A stretch of 64,000 nucleotides of DNA from Aequorivita sp. H23M31 (GCF_004022485.1 NZ_CP034951.1:806001-870000); one strand, 5' to 3'; counted from the stretch's first letter, positions 27,001 through 35,014 are shown. Notes: generated from the sequence alone by a model not told the origin. Made by a program: numbers and translations.

Positions 27001-27346
27001 CCTCTATAAATTGCAGAATACCATCTTCAACCTCCTTTGAATATTTAGCTGTTTGAATATCCTCCTTTGTTTTAGCTAAAAAATTCTTTAAAGTCTGATT
27101 TGCATCACCTTGAAATAGAAGACCTTTAGTTTGATAATGGGAAATTAGAGCATCAACATTTATTCCAACCAAAATGCGAATATTAGGAACATCGTTTAGC
27201 AACGGTCTTATTTTAAAATATCCCGACGCTCTAAAATATCCTACCAATGCATCAAAATATTCAATATCCTTGTTGTTATCGAATACCCCCTGAAATTTAT
27301 TGAATAATGTGTTTTGGTCTTGGTTGGTAAAAAACTTTGTTGACAT
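24062..27346 (-). CDS. PLD-nuclease-like / SNF2 superfamily 2 helicase
   Basis: The first 200 residues form a phospholipase-D-like domain with the HxK element LHAKIYIF (about 132) and GSSNLTDSGLGSNANQFNYE (about 155). The SNF2 helicase follows: motif I LSDVVGLGKTVVGTLIAKEF (about 278), motif II LIIVDEAHKFRND, motif III MLISATPLNNRPED, and motifs V/VI IATEVLAEGINLHRSN and LMQRIGRVNRIG. A long C-terminal region of about 280 residues has no recognised domain. Such PLD-SNF2 proteins accompany adenine methyltransferases in defence loci and are expected to translocate on invading DNA. It is the first gene of the unit, and a candidate TAnnTTTG promoter element lies about 23-30 bases before its ATG. 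Confidence 0.88.
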   Translation of the reverse strand: MSTKFFTNQDQNTLFNKFQGVFDNNKDIEYFDALVGYFRASGYFKIRPLLNDVPNIRILVGINVDALISHYQTKGLLFQGDANQTLKNFLAKTKEDIQTAKYSKEVEDGILQFIEDICTKKIEVKAHPSKKLHAKIYIFKPENWNEHRSGSVITGSSNLTDSGLGSNANQFNYEFNVKLQDYDDVKFASEEFERLWIEGVHILPFEITKLKKQTYLNDEFTPFEIYIKFLIEYFGNSVEFDPNTIDDLPEGFMRLNYQTDAVKSGLKLLRDHNGFFLSDVVGLGKTVVGTLIAKEFFYTNGFPSHITNTLIIVPPALKQNWVETLDLFGLQNYRIITNGSLHKITNAKKYDLIIVDEAHKFRNDSAEAYNELQKICKTSTNHRLKDGSFEKKKVMLISATPLNNRPEDIANQIYLFQDSKDSSLEVANLQHFFRQRIDRYKALKNERDVEAVKHGVKHIYKEIREKVIKPLTIRRTRSDLKEHELYSADLEKQGIRFPDIEKPKKIFYQLDEDLDNLYDETMRLLDNERYGIKYFRYQAIKYLKEPLRSKYKNADVASTALAKLMRTLLVKRLDSSFFAFKKSLDRFTEATKIMVDMFENGTVYIAPNQKVNEYIIDGREEELLAKLLDLQLTDPSITITEPDQFRDEFIEILKKDYDLLKPLNEKWQKVTVDPKLDEFLKRLKEELLVAPVNKTGKLVIFSEAMDTTNYLREKLEEAGIKGVLEVTSDNRNKLENVIRENFDANIPRGNYKSDFNIIIATEVLAEGINLHRSNVIVNYDTPWNSTRLMQRIGRVNRIGSTASSVHIYNFYPTAKVNNDIELEKRAIMKLQAFHSALGEDSEIYSPDEETQSFGLFEKDMDESKDERLAFLMELRKFKKDHPEEFRKMKNMPLRARVARNKKILDKNTICFMRNKRRDAFYWIKADNSIDELSFVETANEFRCDPPEKAVPLPDFHHKQVQIAHTDFKEKIMSDLVSPQAVDTTQGPNEKRAKAFISQRLKLPFISEEEKVLMKAAIKAISVGKFQKLQRDVNKLQRAVKKTPVPHIQELEALIKILQQYPLKMQKTEDPAIAIKSMEQYAPEIIISETFIHTK

Positions 27347-27368
27347 TAATTGGGTTTGGTTATGTTCT

Positions 27369-27376
27369 CAAATTTA
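27369..27376 (-). promoter_or_regulatory. Candidate Bacteroidota -7 element for the defence unit
   Basis: On the minus strand TAAATTTG matches the Bacteroidota -7 consensus TAnnTTTG and lies 23-30 bases upstream of the PLD-SNF2 start codon. A good -33 element at the right spacing is not visible, so the assignment is tentative. Confidence 0.4.
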
Positions 27377-27391
27377 ATGGAATCTAGAATG

Positions 27392-27476
27392 CTTTCTTTA
27401 CGGGAATCCTTATTCTAGCTAAGTTTGTATCAAATCCCCCAAATATAAGGTTTCTCTTGGGATTATTTTAACAATT
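27392..27476 (+). repeat. Dispersed 85-bp repeat, copy A
   Basis: This stretch contains TTCTTTACGGGAATCC, AAGTTTGTATC, AAATATAAGGTTTCTCTTGG and ATTTTAACA. The same elements occur in the same order and orientation at 34619-34706. Similarity is clear but imperfect. It lies just upstream of the defence unit. Confidence 0.6.
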
Positions 27477-28680
27477 GGAAGAGGTAATTGAAATACTCAA
27501 TCATTTGGTTAGTTCTAGTATTCACGCCTTCTGAGAAAACGTCTTTTATATTCGTTAGACTCGTCAGAATCAACCTTTCTAATGCGGTGGCGAAAAGCCC
27601 GGGAACCGGAAAGAAATCAATTTCGCAGCTAATGTGAGAAATCGTGCCTCGGCTCCTTTCGACTCCGCTCTGGAACCAGCGCACGGGAACCATAGCAGGT
27701 TTAAAGTTTAGAACTTGGGTTCGATTTGTAATTGTCCTTGTCTCAGTCTAACATGGACTTGTTTAAATACAAAACTTCAACAAGGTATTTAGCGAAACCG
27801 ATTATTTGGGATTTTCGAAATTCGGCATCACTTGCAAGTCGTTCTTGTATGGACTTTGGATAATGCTTATTAATAAAATGCATTAACCCTTGGTCATAGG
27901 CATTACAAATTCAGGATTCAGATCGGAGATTCTGTTGTGGTAGATGTTGCAGAAAACGATATTTTTGAGGTAGTAATTTAAGGTGACATAACTCCCCCCG
28001 CTAGTGCGCGAGTCCCCTCGCGTTCCTTCGTAAATGCAGATTCATTTACAGTTTAGATCTATAGCTGAGGAAACCCTAAAGGAAATCCGGATACCAACTG
28101 ATAAATGCCGGCAACTGATAAATGGGTATACAAGATTTAAGAAATAAAAGCGAAGAGAAATAAATTATAAGTGGTTAGGGATTAAGGATTCGAAAACAAT
28201 CCTGTCTTAAATAAATTTTGTGGTCCATTTGAAACCTTCCCGTTCCGCAGGCGGGTTTTACGATAAATTTTCGATAGGCCGATTTGACATTTAATTTTCA
28301 ACCCCTTAACACATTAAACCTCCAGTAATATTAATAAAATGAGGTGTTTTGCAGAGATTAAGTAAAAACATTTAGGACGCTAATGATTGGAAAAGTAAAT
28401 TTTTAAAAATGAATTTACGATTCTCAAATCCAAAATCAACAAAACCAAAATCAACGAATCCCAAGACAATTACGGATAGAGGTCATACATTAAGTTATTT
28501 AAGGCAAGAGTTTGTGACCGCGGCTACTGCCTCACAGCTTGGAAAACCAAGTGTTGCTCCCGAAGGTCTCGGGACGCACGGGAGCGGGGACTATGTGGAG
28601 AAAGTTGGATAGGTTTAAAAATATTATAATATTGAACACAATAAGACCGGCATTAAAACCTCATTTCACATATATTAATT
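27477..28680. other. Intergenic region without a convincing gene
   Basis: About 1.2 kb between the defence unit and the acetyltransferase gene. The short frames here have low-complexity or GC-jump composition and no recognisable protein. It contains one copy of a GC-rich hairpin repeat (near 27995-28027) and stretches such as GTTCCGCAGGCGGG that recall flavobacterial dispersed repeats. No RNA gene was recognised. Confidence 0.5.
27995..28027 (+). repeat. GC-rich hairpin repeat, copy 1
   Basis: Contains GTGCGCGAGTCCCCTCGCGT; CGCGAG and CTCGCG pair as a short stem. It shares its core with the copies at 29288 and 29332, in the same orientation, in an otherwise AT-rich region. Confidence 0.65.
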
Positions 28681-29244
28681 ATGATAACTTTCGAAACGAC
28701 AGACAAAAAAGAAGATTTACACGCAATACTAAACTTGCAAAAAGACAATTTAAAGAAGAACCTTTCCAAAGAAGAGGCGGAAATGGATGGCTTTGTTACG
28801 GTAGATCACGATTGGGAAACGCTTATTGGCTTAACCAACATTGAGCCGCATATAGTGGCAAAAGAAAATGGTAAAGTGGTTGGATATGTATTGGCAATGA
28901 CCAAAAAATCTCGATTTGATATTCCTTTGATTTATCCGATGTTTGATGAATTTAAAAAAATTCCTTATCGAGGAAAATCAATTGCCGATTTTAATTATAT
29001 GGTCGTGGGACAAGCCTGTGTGCACAAGGATTATCGTGGGCAGGGATTGATTGAAGGATTATTTCATCAATACAAAACCGCTTTTTCTGATCGTTACGAT
29101 TTTTCTATTACAGAAATTGAATCCAGTAATAAACGTTCTTTAAGAGCACATCAAAAAGTGGGATATGAAATTATACATTCTTATACCGACTCATCAGACA
29201 ATCATTGGAATGTGGTGATTTGGGAGTGGCAAGAAAATATATAG
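28681..29244 (+). CDS. GNAT-family N-acetyltransferase
   Basis: The 187-residue protein has the GNAT layout. The middle strand is HIVAKENGKVVGYVLAMTKK. The acetyl-CoA binding motif A is VGQACVHKDYRGQGLIEGLF (Arg-Gly-x-Gly type). Motif B is FSITEIESSNKRSLRAHQKV, ending GYEIIHSY. The substrate is unknown. It is a single gene flanked by GC-rich hairpin repeats on both sides and by recombination scars, which suggests mobility as a cassette; that is inference. No clear promoter was found. Confidence 0.88.
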   Translation: MITFETTDKKEDLHAILNLQKDNLKKNLSKEEAEMDGFVTVDHDWETLIGLTNIEPHIVAKENGKVVGYVLAMTKKSRFDIPLIYPMFDEFKKIPYRGKSIADFNYMVVGQACVHKDYRGQGLIEGLFHQYKTAFSDRYDFSITEIESSNKRSLRAHQKVGYEIIHSYTDSSDNHWNVVIWEWQENI

Positions 29245-29287
29245 GTTTTTACTTGCCTTTCTTTAATTTAATATTTTAATCATGATA

Positions 29288-29319
29288 CCCCGCTCGTGCG
29301 CGAGTCCTCTCGCGTTCCT
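29288..29319 (+). repeat. GC-rich hairpin repeat, copy 2
   Basis: Reads CCCCGCTCGTGCGCGAGTCC, then TCTCGCGTTCCTT, nearly the same as copy 1 including the flanking CCCCGCT and CTT-GTAA. It is 44 bases downstream of the acetyltransferase stop. Confidence 0.65.
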
Positions 29320-29331
29320 TGGTAATTAACT

Positions 29332-29362
29332 CCTCGCAGGTGCGCGAGTCCCCTCGCGTTCC
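29332..29362 (+). repeat. GC-rich hairpin repeat, copy 3
   Basis: Contains GGTGCGCGAGTCCCCTCGCG, then TTCCC, with the same pairing stem as copies 1 and 2. It follows copy 2 after 12 bases, so the two form a close tandem pair. Confidence 0.65.
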
Positions 29363-29468
29363 CTACAACTTAAATTATTTTTCAACTCCCTATAAAGAAA
29401 CGACCCAAACCGTAGTCCCTGAACGGAGATAAAGGGAGTCAAAGGGAGCCGATGGGCCACCCCAAAAC

Positions 29469-29852
29469 CTATCCAAAAATAGCCCGAAAACGCTCTTCAA
29501 TTCCCAAAACCTCTTCCTCAGTAAAATCATCAAACTCCTTTTCACTTTTATTCTTTGAAAGTATCCCCTTATTCTGATCTAGAACCTTGATAAGTAAGTC
29601 GACTTTAGTGTCTGGCAAGGAGAAATTACTGTTTATATAATGGGCCAGTCGATCGTATTTCCCCAAGTAATCCAATTCGGCAGGTATTATTTTTTCAATG
29701 GTTTCCGCCACGCAGTCATATAAAAATTCAGCCTGAACAGTGAGATCGTAATAGCGGTATAAATCAATTGTGTCATTTAGAATCCGAACGTTATGATCCT
29801 TTGTTGGTTCCCATTCCACTATATCAATTCTAGGCGAAGAGTAGGACTCCAA
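29469..29852 (-). pseudogene. Fic-family protein, C-terminal remnant
   Basis: The 127 codons match the region downstream of the catalytic core of Fic/DOC AMP-transferases: VEWEPTKDHNVRILNDTIDL, YRYYDLTVQAEFLYDCVAET, ELDYLGKYDRLAHYIN and KGILSKNKSEKEFDDFTEEE. The catalytic HPFxxGNGR motif and everything before it are missing. The frame opens with a few non-matching residues (MESYSSPRI) at the junction with the truncated secreted protein. It is a dead remnant left by recombination. Confidence 0.65.
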
Positions 29853-29867
29853 GGTGGATTGATATTA

Positions 29868-30083
29868 CTATTCAAGATGGCCTCCATAAATAGTTATTCT
29901 TTCATCATCTAAATTGTGGATGATAAGAAAAGACGATTTTTCCCAATCACCCCATTCTCCCCAATTACCGTTATAATCCAAAAGTTTTATCGGGATTTCC
30001 TGTGTTCTGAATTTAGCGATATTTTGACTCATCGCAGAAATAGCGAATGAGATAAATACAACCAGAAAGATTGTATTTTTCAT
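29868..30083 (-). pseudogene. Truncated secreted protein
   Basis: The frame starts with a signal peptide (MKNTIFLVVFISFAISAMSQ) and continues with NGNWGEWGDWEKSSFLIIHN, then LDDERITIYGG, before an abrupt stop. At 71 residues it looks like the N-terminal half of a longer periplasmic protein whose remainder was replaced by the fic remnant directly downstream. A short native protein is possible. Confidence 0.5.
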
Positions 30084-30271
30084 TATTGTATCCTTATAAT
30101 TGTTCTCTTTAGTGTTTTAGCAAATGCTGAAACAGACGGTACGCCGCCCATTTATTTTCCACTCACTCATAATTTAAACCTGGACAAGGTAAGGCCGACC
30201 TTAACTTATCAAAACTAGAATTTCCAAAAAATAATGGCAAATCAAGACCTGATTTTCCCTCCTCTCGAATA

Positions 30272-31183
30272 TCATTTTAGTATAAATGTTTTAATAATTT
30301 TATCTAAGTCCGATGGTAAGTCAGCAGTTTTAATTTCATATCTACCTACCTCCATCGCTTCAAACCAGTCAGTCCAATATTTCATAATAACCTCTTTTTC
30401 ATATGGGTTTTTGGGGTCTGGATTAATACCCAAGACAAGAACTTCCAAATTGTGGAGATTTGTGGTAGCCGGAATGTATCCGTACTCATTTTTATCCATT
30501 TTCTCTTGCCAGGCCTTCGTGTTTAGGCCATAGTTGCGGATAACCTGGGGGGTGATATAGGAGGTCTTATTTCCTTCCTTCATTTTGGTATTCTCATGAT
30601 AGATATATCCATCGGTAAAAATCACCAGTATATTTCTATGGTCCTCTTCAATAGAGTAATCTTTTACTTTATCCTTAAAAAACCTCCAAGTATCAGAACC
30701 AATAAAATTATTGTCATTTATAGCAAGGTCGTATATTTCCAATGGTTTGGATGCATAGGTGTTCTTAATTTCATCCAGAAGTTCCAAGGAGGCATTTTGT
30801 CTATTGATTAAAAATTTAAGATTTCTGGAAATAGCATTGACGTTATTATTTTGAGGTTCGGGGTCAAAAAACACTTGGATTTGATCGTTCATCTCTCTTA
30901 CCTTTTTATTTCGCATATGCGTATCAAAGGCCTCCGAAACAGATTTTATATAGGCAACATCCCGCTCATAAAACTCCATTGACTTATTTGGATATTTCTT
31001 AGGGTCGATTCTATCTGAGAGGTCCAAGAGAAAACTAATATTTAAATTGGCGTCTCCAGCTTTTTTTATCACACTTGTATTTGCGGGTCCAGGAGTCTTT
31101 TCGTTTTCTTTTTTATCTTCCTTGCACGAAAATATTGAAAGCACTGCCAAAAACACAATACACTGAATATATAGATTTTTCAT
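30272..31183 (-). CDS. vWA-like lipoprotein
   Basis: I chose the ATG at 31183 (MKNLYIQCIVFLAVLSIFSC) because it puts a signal peptide with a lipobox Cys at residue 20 at the N-terminus; the frame extends 15 codons further upstream. After an Asp/Lys/Glu-rich linker, the domain starts NISFLLDLSDRIDP, and RNILVIFTDGYIYHEN has the layout of the second conserved Asp strand of a vWA fold. The MIDAS is degenerate (DLSDR instead of DxSxS). It follows the coiled-coil membrane gene by 4 bases and is probably membrane-anchored with it in one complex. Confidence 0.7.
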   Translation of the reverse strand: MKNLYIQCIVFLAVLSIFSCKEDKKENEKTPGPANTSVIKKAGDANLNISFLLDLSDRIDPKKYPNKSMEFYERDVAYIKSVSEAFDTHMRNKKVREMNDQIQVFFDPEPQNNNVNAISRNLKFLINRQNASLELLDEIKNTYASKPLEIYDLAINDNNFIGSDTWRFFKDKVKDYSIEEDHRNILVIFTDGYIYHENTKMKEGNKTSYITPQVIRNYGLNTKAWQEKMDKNEYGYIPATTNLHNLEVLVLGINPDPKNPYEKEVIMKYWTDWFEAMEVGRYEIKTADLPSDLDKIIKTFILK

Positions 31184-31187
31184 ATTT

Positions 31188-32450
31188 TTAATTTTTTGTA
31201 AACACCAAGTTTTGATAGTCCATCCCATTTAGATTTAGTACTTGAAGGTGTTTTTCAGCGATTATTTCACACTCTTGGTGCAATTGATCCAAATGATTTT
31301 GAGGGAATTTCAGCTCAGCATTTATGGATTGATACCATCCTTCAACATACTGATAATGATACAAGAGATATTCCTTTACAGGGAAAATGAAGCCATCAAT
31401 TTTTGATTGAAGTTCAGAGATAACACCATTGATAGTGGTAATGTCTTTCCTTACTTCTTCCATCTGGGTATTCAAGTCGGTCTTTTTTTGAATCGCATTC
31501 TTTATCTCTGCCTGCTTGCCTCTTATAAACGACTTAATTTTATCGACGTTTTCATATTCCTTCATAACGAAATCAAAGACGAGGCCCCAAATAACGTACA
31601 CGATAAAACCCGCGAAAATTATTCCCCAAAAATTGACACTTTGTACAGCGTCTGTGGGAGTGAATTTATCTCCCAAAACGGCATTAAACAAAAAGATTTT
31701 CTTTTCAATTAAATAGGCAAGAATCACGTCGAACAGGAAGGTAAGAACAAATAAAAACACGAGCTTTACAATTGCCAACCATCCCTTTGTTTTTTGAAAC
31801 ATGTGAACTAAATAACCCAATCCCATGAAAACAAAGGGAATGGTACCGACAAAAACAGCCTCCAGCCAACCGTCATTTATAGCCTTACCCAGTGCATCAG
31901 CATCAAAAATTGCTGCGGTTAAACTACCTGTTTCAAAATCCTTAAAAAATGCGGAGTATGATGCAGATATATAAAAAACAAAAAGATAAATTGTTATTGG
32001 CAGTAAAAGGAACAGGCCTATGTAAAATTGGGCTTGTGGCCTCTTATTGGCATCTATCCCATATTTATCCGGATTCTGCTTTATGTCGACTATTTCAAAC
32101 CTATGTCCTTCAATTTCCCTTTCGATCTTTTTAGTTGTTTCTTCATAAATAGAGAGTGCAGTTTCTTTCTTTTTTAATGAAGTACGCTGCCTTTCTTACT
32201 CCTCTATATAAGGTTGCTTTAATCGTCTCTGCTCATTCAGCTGTTTCCTGCAAAGCTCCTCAAAACTATTGTAAAGATTATTCAAGGCAACCCCAAATGT
32301 GGTTGGATTTCCATTAGCTTTCTTAGATGCACCATAACCACTTTGGTAATAAGTAATTCTAATTTGCTCTCTCGCATCCTCAGTTTCATCCTCTACTGGT
32401 TTAGGAGCTACTTTGGTTTTTAGCTTAAATAATTTGTTGATTGCTGCCAT
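31188..32450 (-). pseudogene. Coiled-coil multi-pass membrane protein with an in-frame stop
   Basis: The frame from 32450 (MAAINKLFKLKTKV) runs to a TAA at 32196-32198 and stays open to 31188. The joined protein of 420 codons is coherent: NEQRRLKQPYIEE before the stop and ERQRTSLKKKETALSIYEET after it form one charged helix. Membrane segments follow (FYIGLFLLLPITIYLFVFYI, then GTIPFVFMGLGYLV, LVFLFVLTFLFDVILAYL and NFWGIIFAGFIVYVIWGLVF), then a second coiled coil (NTQMEEVRKDITTINGVIS). No ATG, GTG or TTG lies between the stop and position 31826, so a separate downstream gene is unlikely. The gene lies between a TerB-like and a vWA lipoprotein gene. A CAA or GAA to TAA change would explain the break. 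Confidence 0.7.
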
Positions 32451-32452
32451 AA

Positions 32453-32845
32453 TTATGAATTGATATTATTAATGATTTCATCTTTTGGTAGACCTTCCTT
32501 GGCACTTTCCAATAAATAATCCGCCAGTCCGGTAATGTTCTCTTCCAAAAACTCAAACTTTCTGCAATATTTTTTCAAGGTGATATATTCATCATCAGTA
32601 ACCTTTTTATCAGCCCAAATCATAACCGCTAAGTCATATAGATATTCGACCCTTTTTTCCAAAGAATCGGGGATGGTAGAATCGTGTGAAGGATTTAATA
32701 AAACTTCATTCAATTGCTCGGGGGTGAAGCCTCGTTCCTCGGCAAACTTATATAGCATTTGCAATTCCAGGACATCGAAGTTATCATCCGAAAATGCTAT
32801 TTGGTACAATCTTAAAAAATGACTTTTTAGTTCTGCTGTTATCAT
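32453..32845 (-). CDS. TerB-like domain protein
   Basis: The all-helical 130-residue protein shows the TerB/tellurite-resistance pattern of acidic clusters in helix turns: YQIAFSDDNFDVLELQMLYK, then LAVMIWADKKVTDDEYITLK. TerB-type domains bind divalent metal or membranes and recur in stress and phage-response modules together with vWA (TerY) proteins. It is the first gene of a three-gene set with the coiled-coil membrane protein (2 bases downstream) and the vWA-like lipoprotein. Confidence 0.75.
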   Translation of the reverse strand: MITAELKSHFLRLYQIAFSDDNFDVLELQMLYKFAEERGFTPEQLNEVLLNPSHDSTIPDSLEKRVEYLYDLAVMIWADKKVTDDEYITLKKYCRKFEFLEENITGLADYLLESAKEGLPKDEIINNINS

Positions 32846-33116
32846 AATTAAATATGGTTAAAGTTCTAACAAAGCAAATCTAAATCAACCATTTATATAA
32901 TCTTTACGGAAAACCATATCGGCCATTATTTTTAGAAAAATGAAATTTAAATTTAAAATTAAATAAGCTCGGGGGAATCGGGAATTCTGGGGACAGTAAA
33001 CAATTTAATAAGACAAAGGACCAAAAAACCACTGGAAAAAATTTCTCTTATAATCGTGGAAGAGGTCGCCTGAAATTCTGCTATCTTAGAACTTGACAAG
33101 AAGTGGGAGCGTTCAA

Positions 33117-33838
33117 TGTGTACGTCCCTGATATAGGTTGACCATTTAAAGAGTGGAAAACTATGAAAGCAAATGTACGAAGTATTCGCAAGCAGCGTAA
33201 ATACTCAATTGAATTTAAGAAAAGGATTATTGCAGATTTTGAGAGAGTGGTAAGTTTAGCGTACCCCAATTAGAGAAGTTTAATGGGTTGGAAACCATAC
33301 GATCTATGGTTGGATCTACAAATTCTCTACCTTTAACGAACAAGGATTTAAAATTATAGAGATGAAAGACAGCAGCAACCAAAAAATGAAGGAGCTCGAG
33401 GCCCGTGTAAAGGAGCTTGAGCGCACTGTAGGCAGAAAGCAGATAATGATCGATTATCTTGAGAAGATGATGGAGATCGCCAAGGATGAACTTGACATCG
33501 ACATTAAAAAAAACTTCGGCACCCCACAAACAACTGGTTCCGGGAAAGCAAACAAAAAATGAGTTTTTCCCTGAACAGTCTTTATAAAGAAGCTGGTCTG
33601 AGCAAGCAGGCCGTTGCCCAGTACGACACTAGGCAAAAGATTTTTGATAACAAAACAGCACAGCTGGTTCTTGAAGCAGACGAACTGCGTGAGTACCATT
33701 CAGGTTATGGGATGGATAGAATGTACTATACACTTAAGCCCGACTTTATGTGAAGGGATCAGTTTATAGAACTTATGATGGAACTGGGATATCGATTGAA
33801 GCGTAAAAAAAACTATAGAAAGACAACTATCTCTAAAA
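33117..33838 (+). mobile_element. Decayed IS3-family insertion sequence
   Basis: An OrfA-like region starts at 33163 (MKANVRSIRKQRKYSIEFKK) and is frameshifted, then continues at 33362-33562 with the coiled-coil part (MKELEARVKELERTVGRKQI). The OrfB start at 33559 overlaps it (MSFSLNSLYKEAGLSKQAVA), as in intact IS3 elements, but OrfB hits a stop at 33753. Remnant coding (ELMMELGYRLKRKKNYRKTT) continues to about 33835, where the element is cut. The rve integrase domain is missing. The left end probably lies near TGTACGTCCCTGATATAGG at 33117-33137. Confidence 0.7.
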
Positions 33839-34181
33839 CAGATTTCGGCCCATTTGGATGACATCTCGGAAAATCTTAGAACAATACTGCTCCCCTTTTG
33901 GGAAAATCTGGGCCTGGAACTTACAAAGTTTTATGTTACATTTATAGAAGTTGACAGTTTAACAGAGGCAGGAAGAAAGGTTTTGGAAGCGATTTCAAGA
34001 CAAAGCGCACAATTCCATTGATGGTTATACCTGGCAACAAGAAAAAGCATTTGACGTTGCAAAAGATGCTGTTGATGAATTTTCAAATAGCAATTCCGGG
34101 ATTATGGGAGCTGTTATCGCTACGGAAATGATGGGTGGCTTAGGAGGTGCAGGCGGGGTTATGCAGTCTCAATATAATTAA
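33838..34181 (+). pseudogene. SPFH-domain protein, C-terminal remnant with frameshift
   Basis: After the IS3 remnant the plus strand encodes ISAHLDDISENLRTILLPFW, ENLGLELTKFYVTFIEVDSL and TEAGRKVLEAISRQSAQ. One base later, in another frame, it encodes IDGYTWQQEKAFDVAKDAVD and a Gly/Met-rich tail GGLGGAGGVMQSQYN. Removing one T near 34010 joins them into the characteristic end of SPFH (stomatin/virion core-like) proteins. The N-terminal SPFH domain is absent. The stop TAA (34179-34181) overlaps the end of the HsdR-N-like remnant on the other strand. Confidence 0.65.
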
Positions 34182-34510
34182 CTCCCAATCAACAATCCAA
34201 AATCCACCCTCATTATGACCAAATAAGATGAAAGCTGTCCTTGATAGATTGAACTTTCGATCTCTACTGACGGTTTTTTAACCTCAACAATAAAAAGATT
34301 CCCTTTCTCAGCTGAACGAAAAACCAAATCTGGACTGATTCTGTTGGATGCGCCCAATTGAATACTTTCCCTCACGATAATTTCATTGTTGTATTCGCTC
34401 CATCCCAATTTTTCAAAGGAACGAATTACTTTTAATTCGAATAATTGCTCGCTAGTATTAGTTGGTAGATTTTCGGATAGAATATAACAGAGTTCATTCC
34501 ATTTCTCCAT
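34178..34510 (-). pseudogene. Truncated HsdR-N-like (type I restriction) domain protein
   Basis: The 110 residues resemble the N-terminal PD-(D/E)XK domain of type I restriction enzymes (HSDR_N): NEIIVRESIQLGASNRISPD, then LVFRSAEKGNLFIVEVKKPS with the Asp and Glu-x-Lys of the active site, then YQGQLSSYLVIMRVDFGLLI. The protein stops where such domains normally continue (GLLIG... then more strands), at the junction with the SPFH remnant, so it is probably cut short. Confidence 0.6.
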
Positions 34511-35014
34511 TTTATTAATTTCTTTAGGTTGAGCTATTGAGTATCTTCTGAGATAGCTGGTATTTATTTAAATTGAATATTTCGTGATCTTATTCCCCAA
34601 AAATAACTCAAAACATGGTCTATTCTTTACGGGATTCCAGATTAAGGATAAAGTTGTATCGAATTCCAAATATAAGATTCTCTTAGGTATTTTTTAACAT
34701 TTCAGAGAAGATATTATTGATCGCAATGGAAGTCTTGTAAAAGCACATACTCCAAATTTCTAACAGCCAACCATGATTTCTGATGCTAACCATCCATTAA
34801 ATTGGATTTTAATTGAAAGCTGAATATTCTCTACCCTCAACACCCTGTCCTTTCAATATTTATACATATCAGTAACCACTTACTCCAACTGTAAACTGCC
34901 AATACAACCCAAACTCAACACTGAATACTAATACTGAATACTTACCGCTGAAAACTGAGCACACTGTATTCTTAACCCTCGCATCACTATACTCTCATTC
35001 CACAAACTACTCAT
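34511..35014. other. Intergenic region with a dispersed repeat
   Basis: No gene is seen. It holds copy B of the 85-bp repeat (34619-34706) and a low-complexity tract with recurring ACTGAATACT-like words (about 34910-34970) that also appear near 44310. Confidence 0.5.
34619..34706 (+). repeat. Dispersed 85-bp repeat, copy B
   Basis: Contains TATTCTTTACGGGATTCC, AAGTTGTATC, AAATATAAGATTCTCTTAGG and TTTTTAACA, collinear with copy A at 27392-27476. The two copies bracket the scarred 27.5-34.6 kb region in direct orientation. Confidence 0.6.

Noticed and set aside
14312..27346. Classic BREX or DISARM assignment of the methyltransferase-helicase unit
   Set aside because: The methyltransferase resembles PglX/DrmMI and the helicase DrmD, but there is no PglZ, BrxC, BrxL, DrmA, DrmB or separate DrmC in the unit, and GHKL and SMC-like ATPases are not part of either definition.
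27463..27693. 76-residue minus-strand frame upstream of the defence unit
   Set aside because: Its composition and GC jump suggest repeat-like spacer DNA; no family resemblance, no ribosome-binding context, and it overlaps the dispersed repeat.
27477..28680. tRNA or other structured RNA gene serving as integration site
   Set aside because: I searched by eye for cloverleaf-like pairing and a T-loop motif in this and the other long gaps and saw none. A covariance-model search would be decisive.
28409..28844. Two plus-strand frames before the acetyltransferase gene
   Set aside because: They are low-complexity (repeated Lys-Ser-Thr-Asn-Pro) or overlap the acetyltransferase gene in another frame, with no protein-like conservation.
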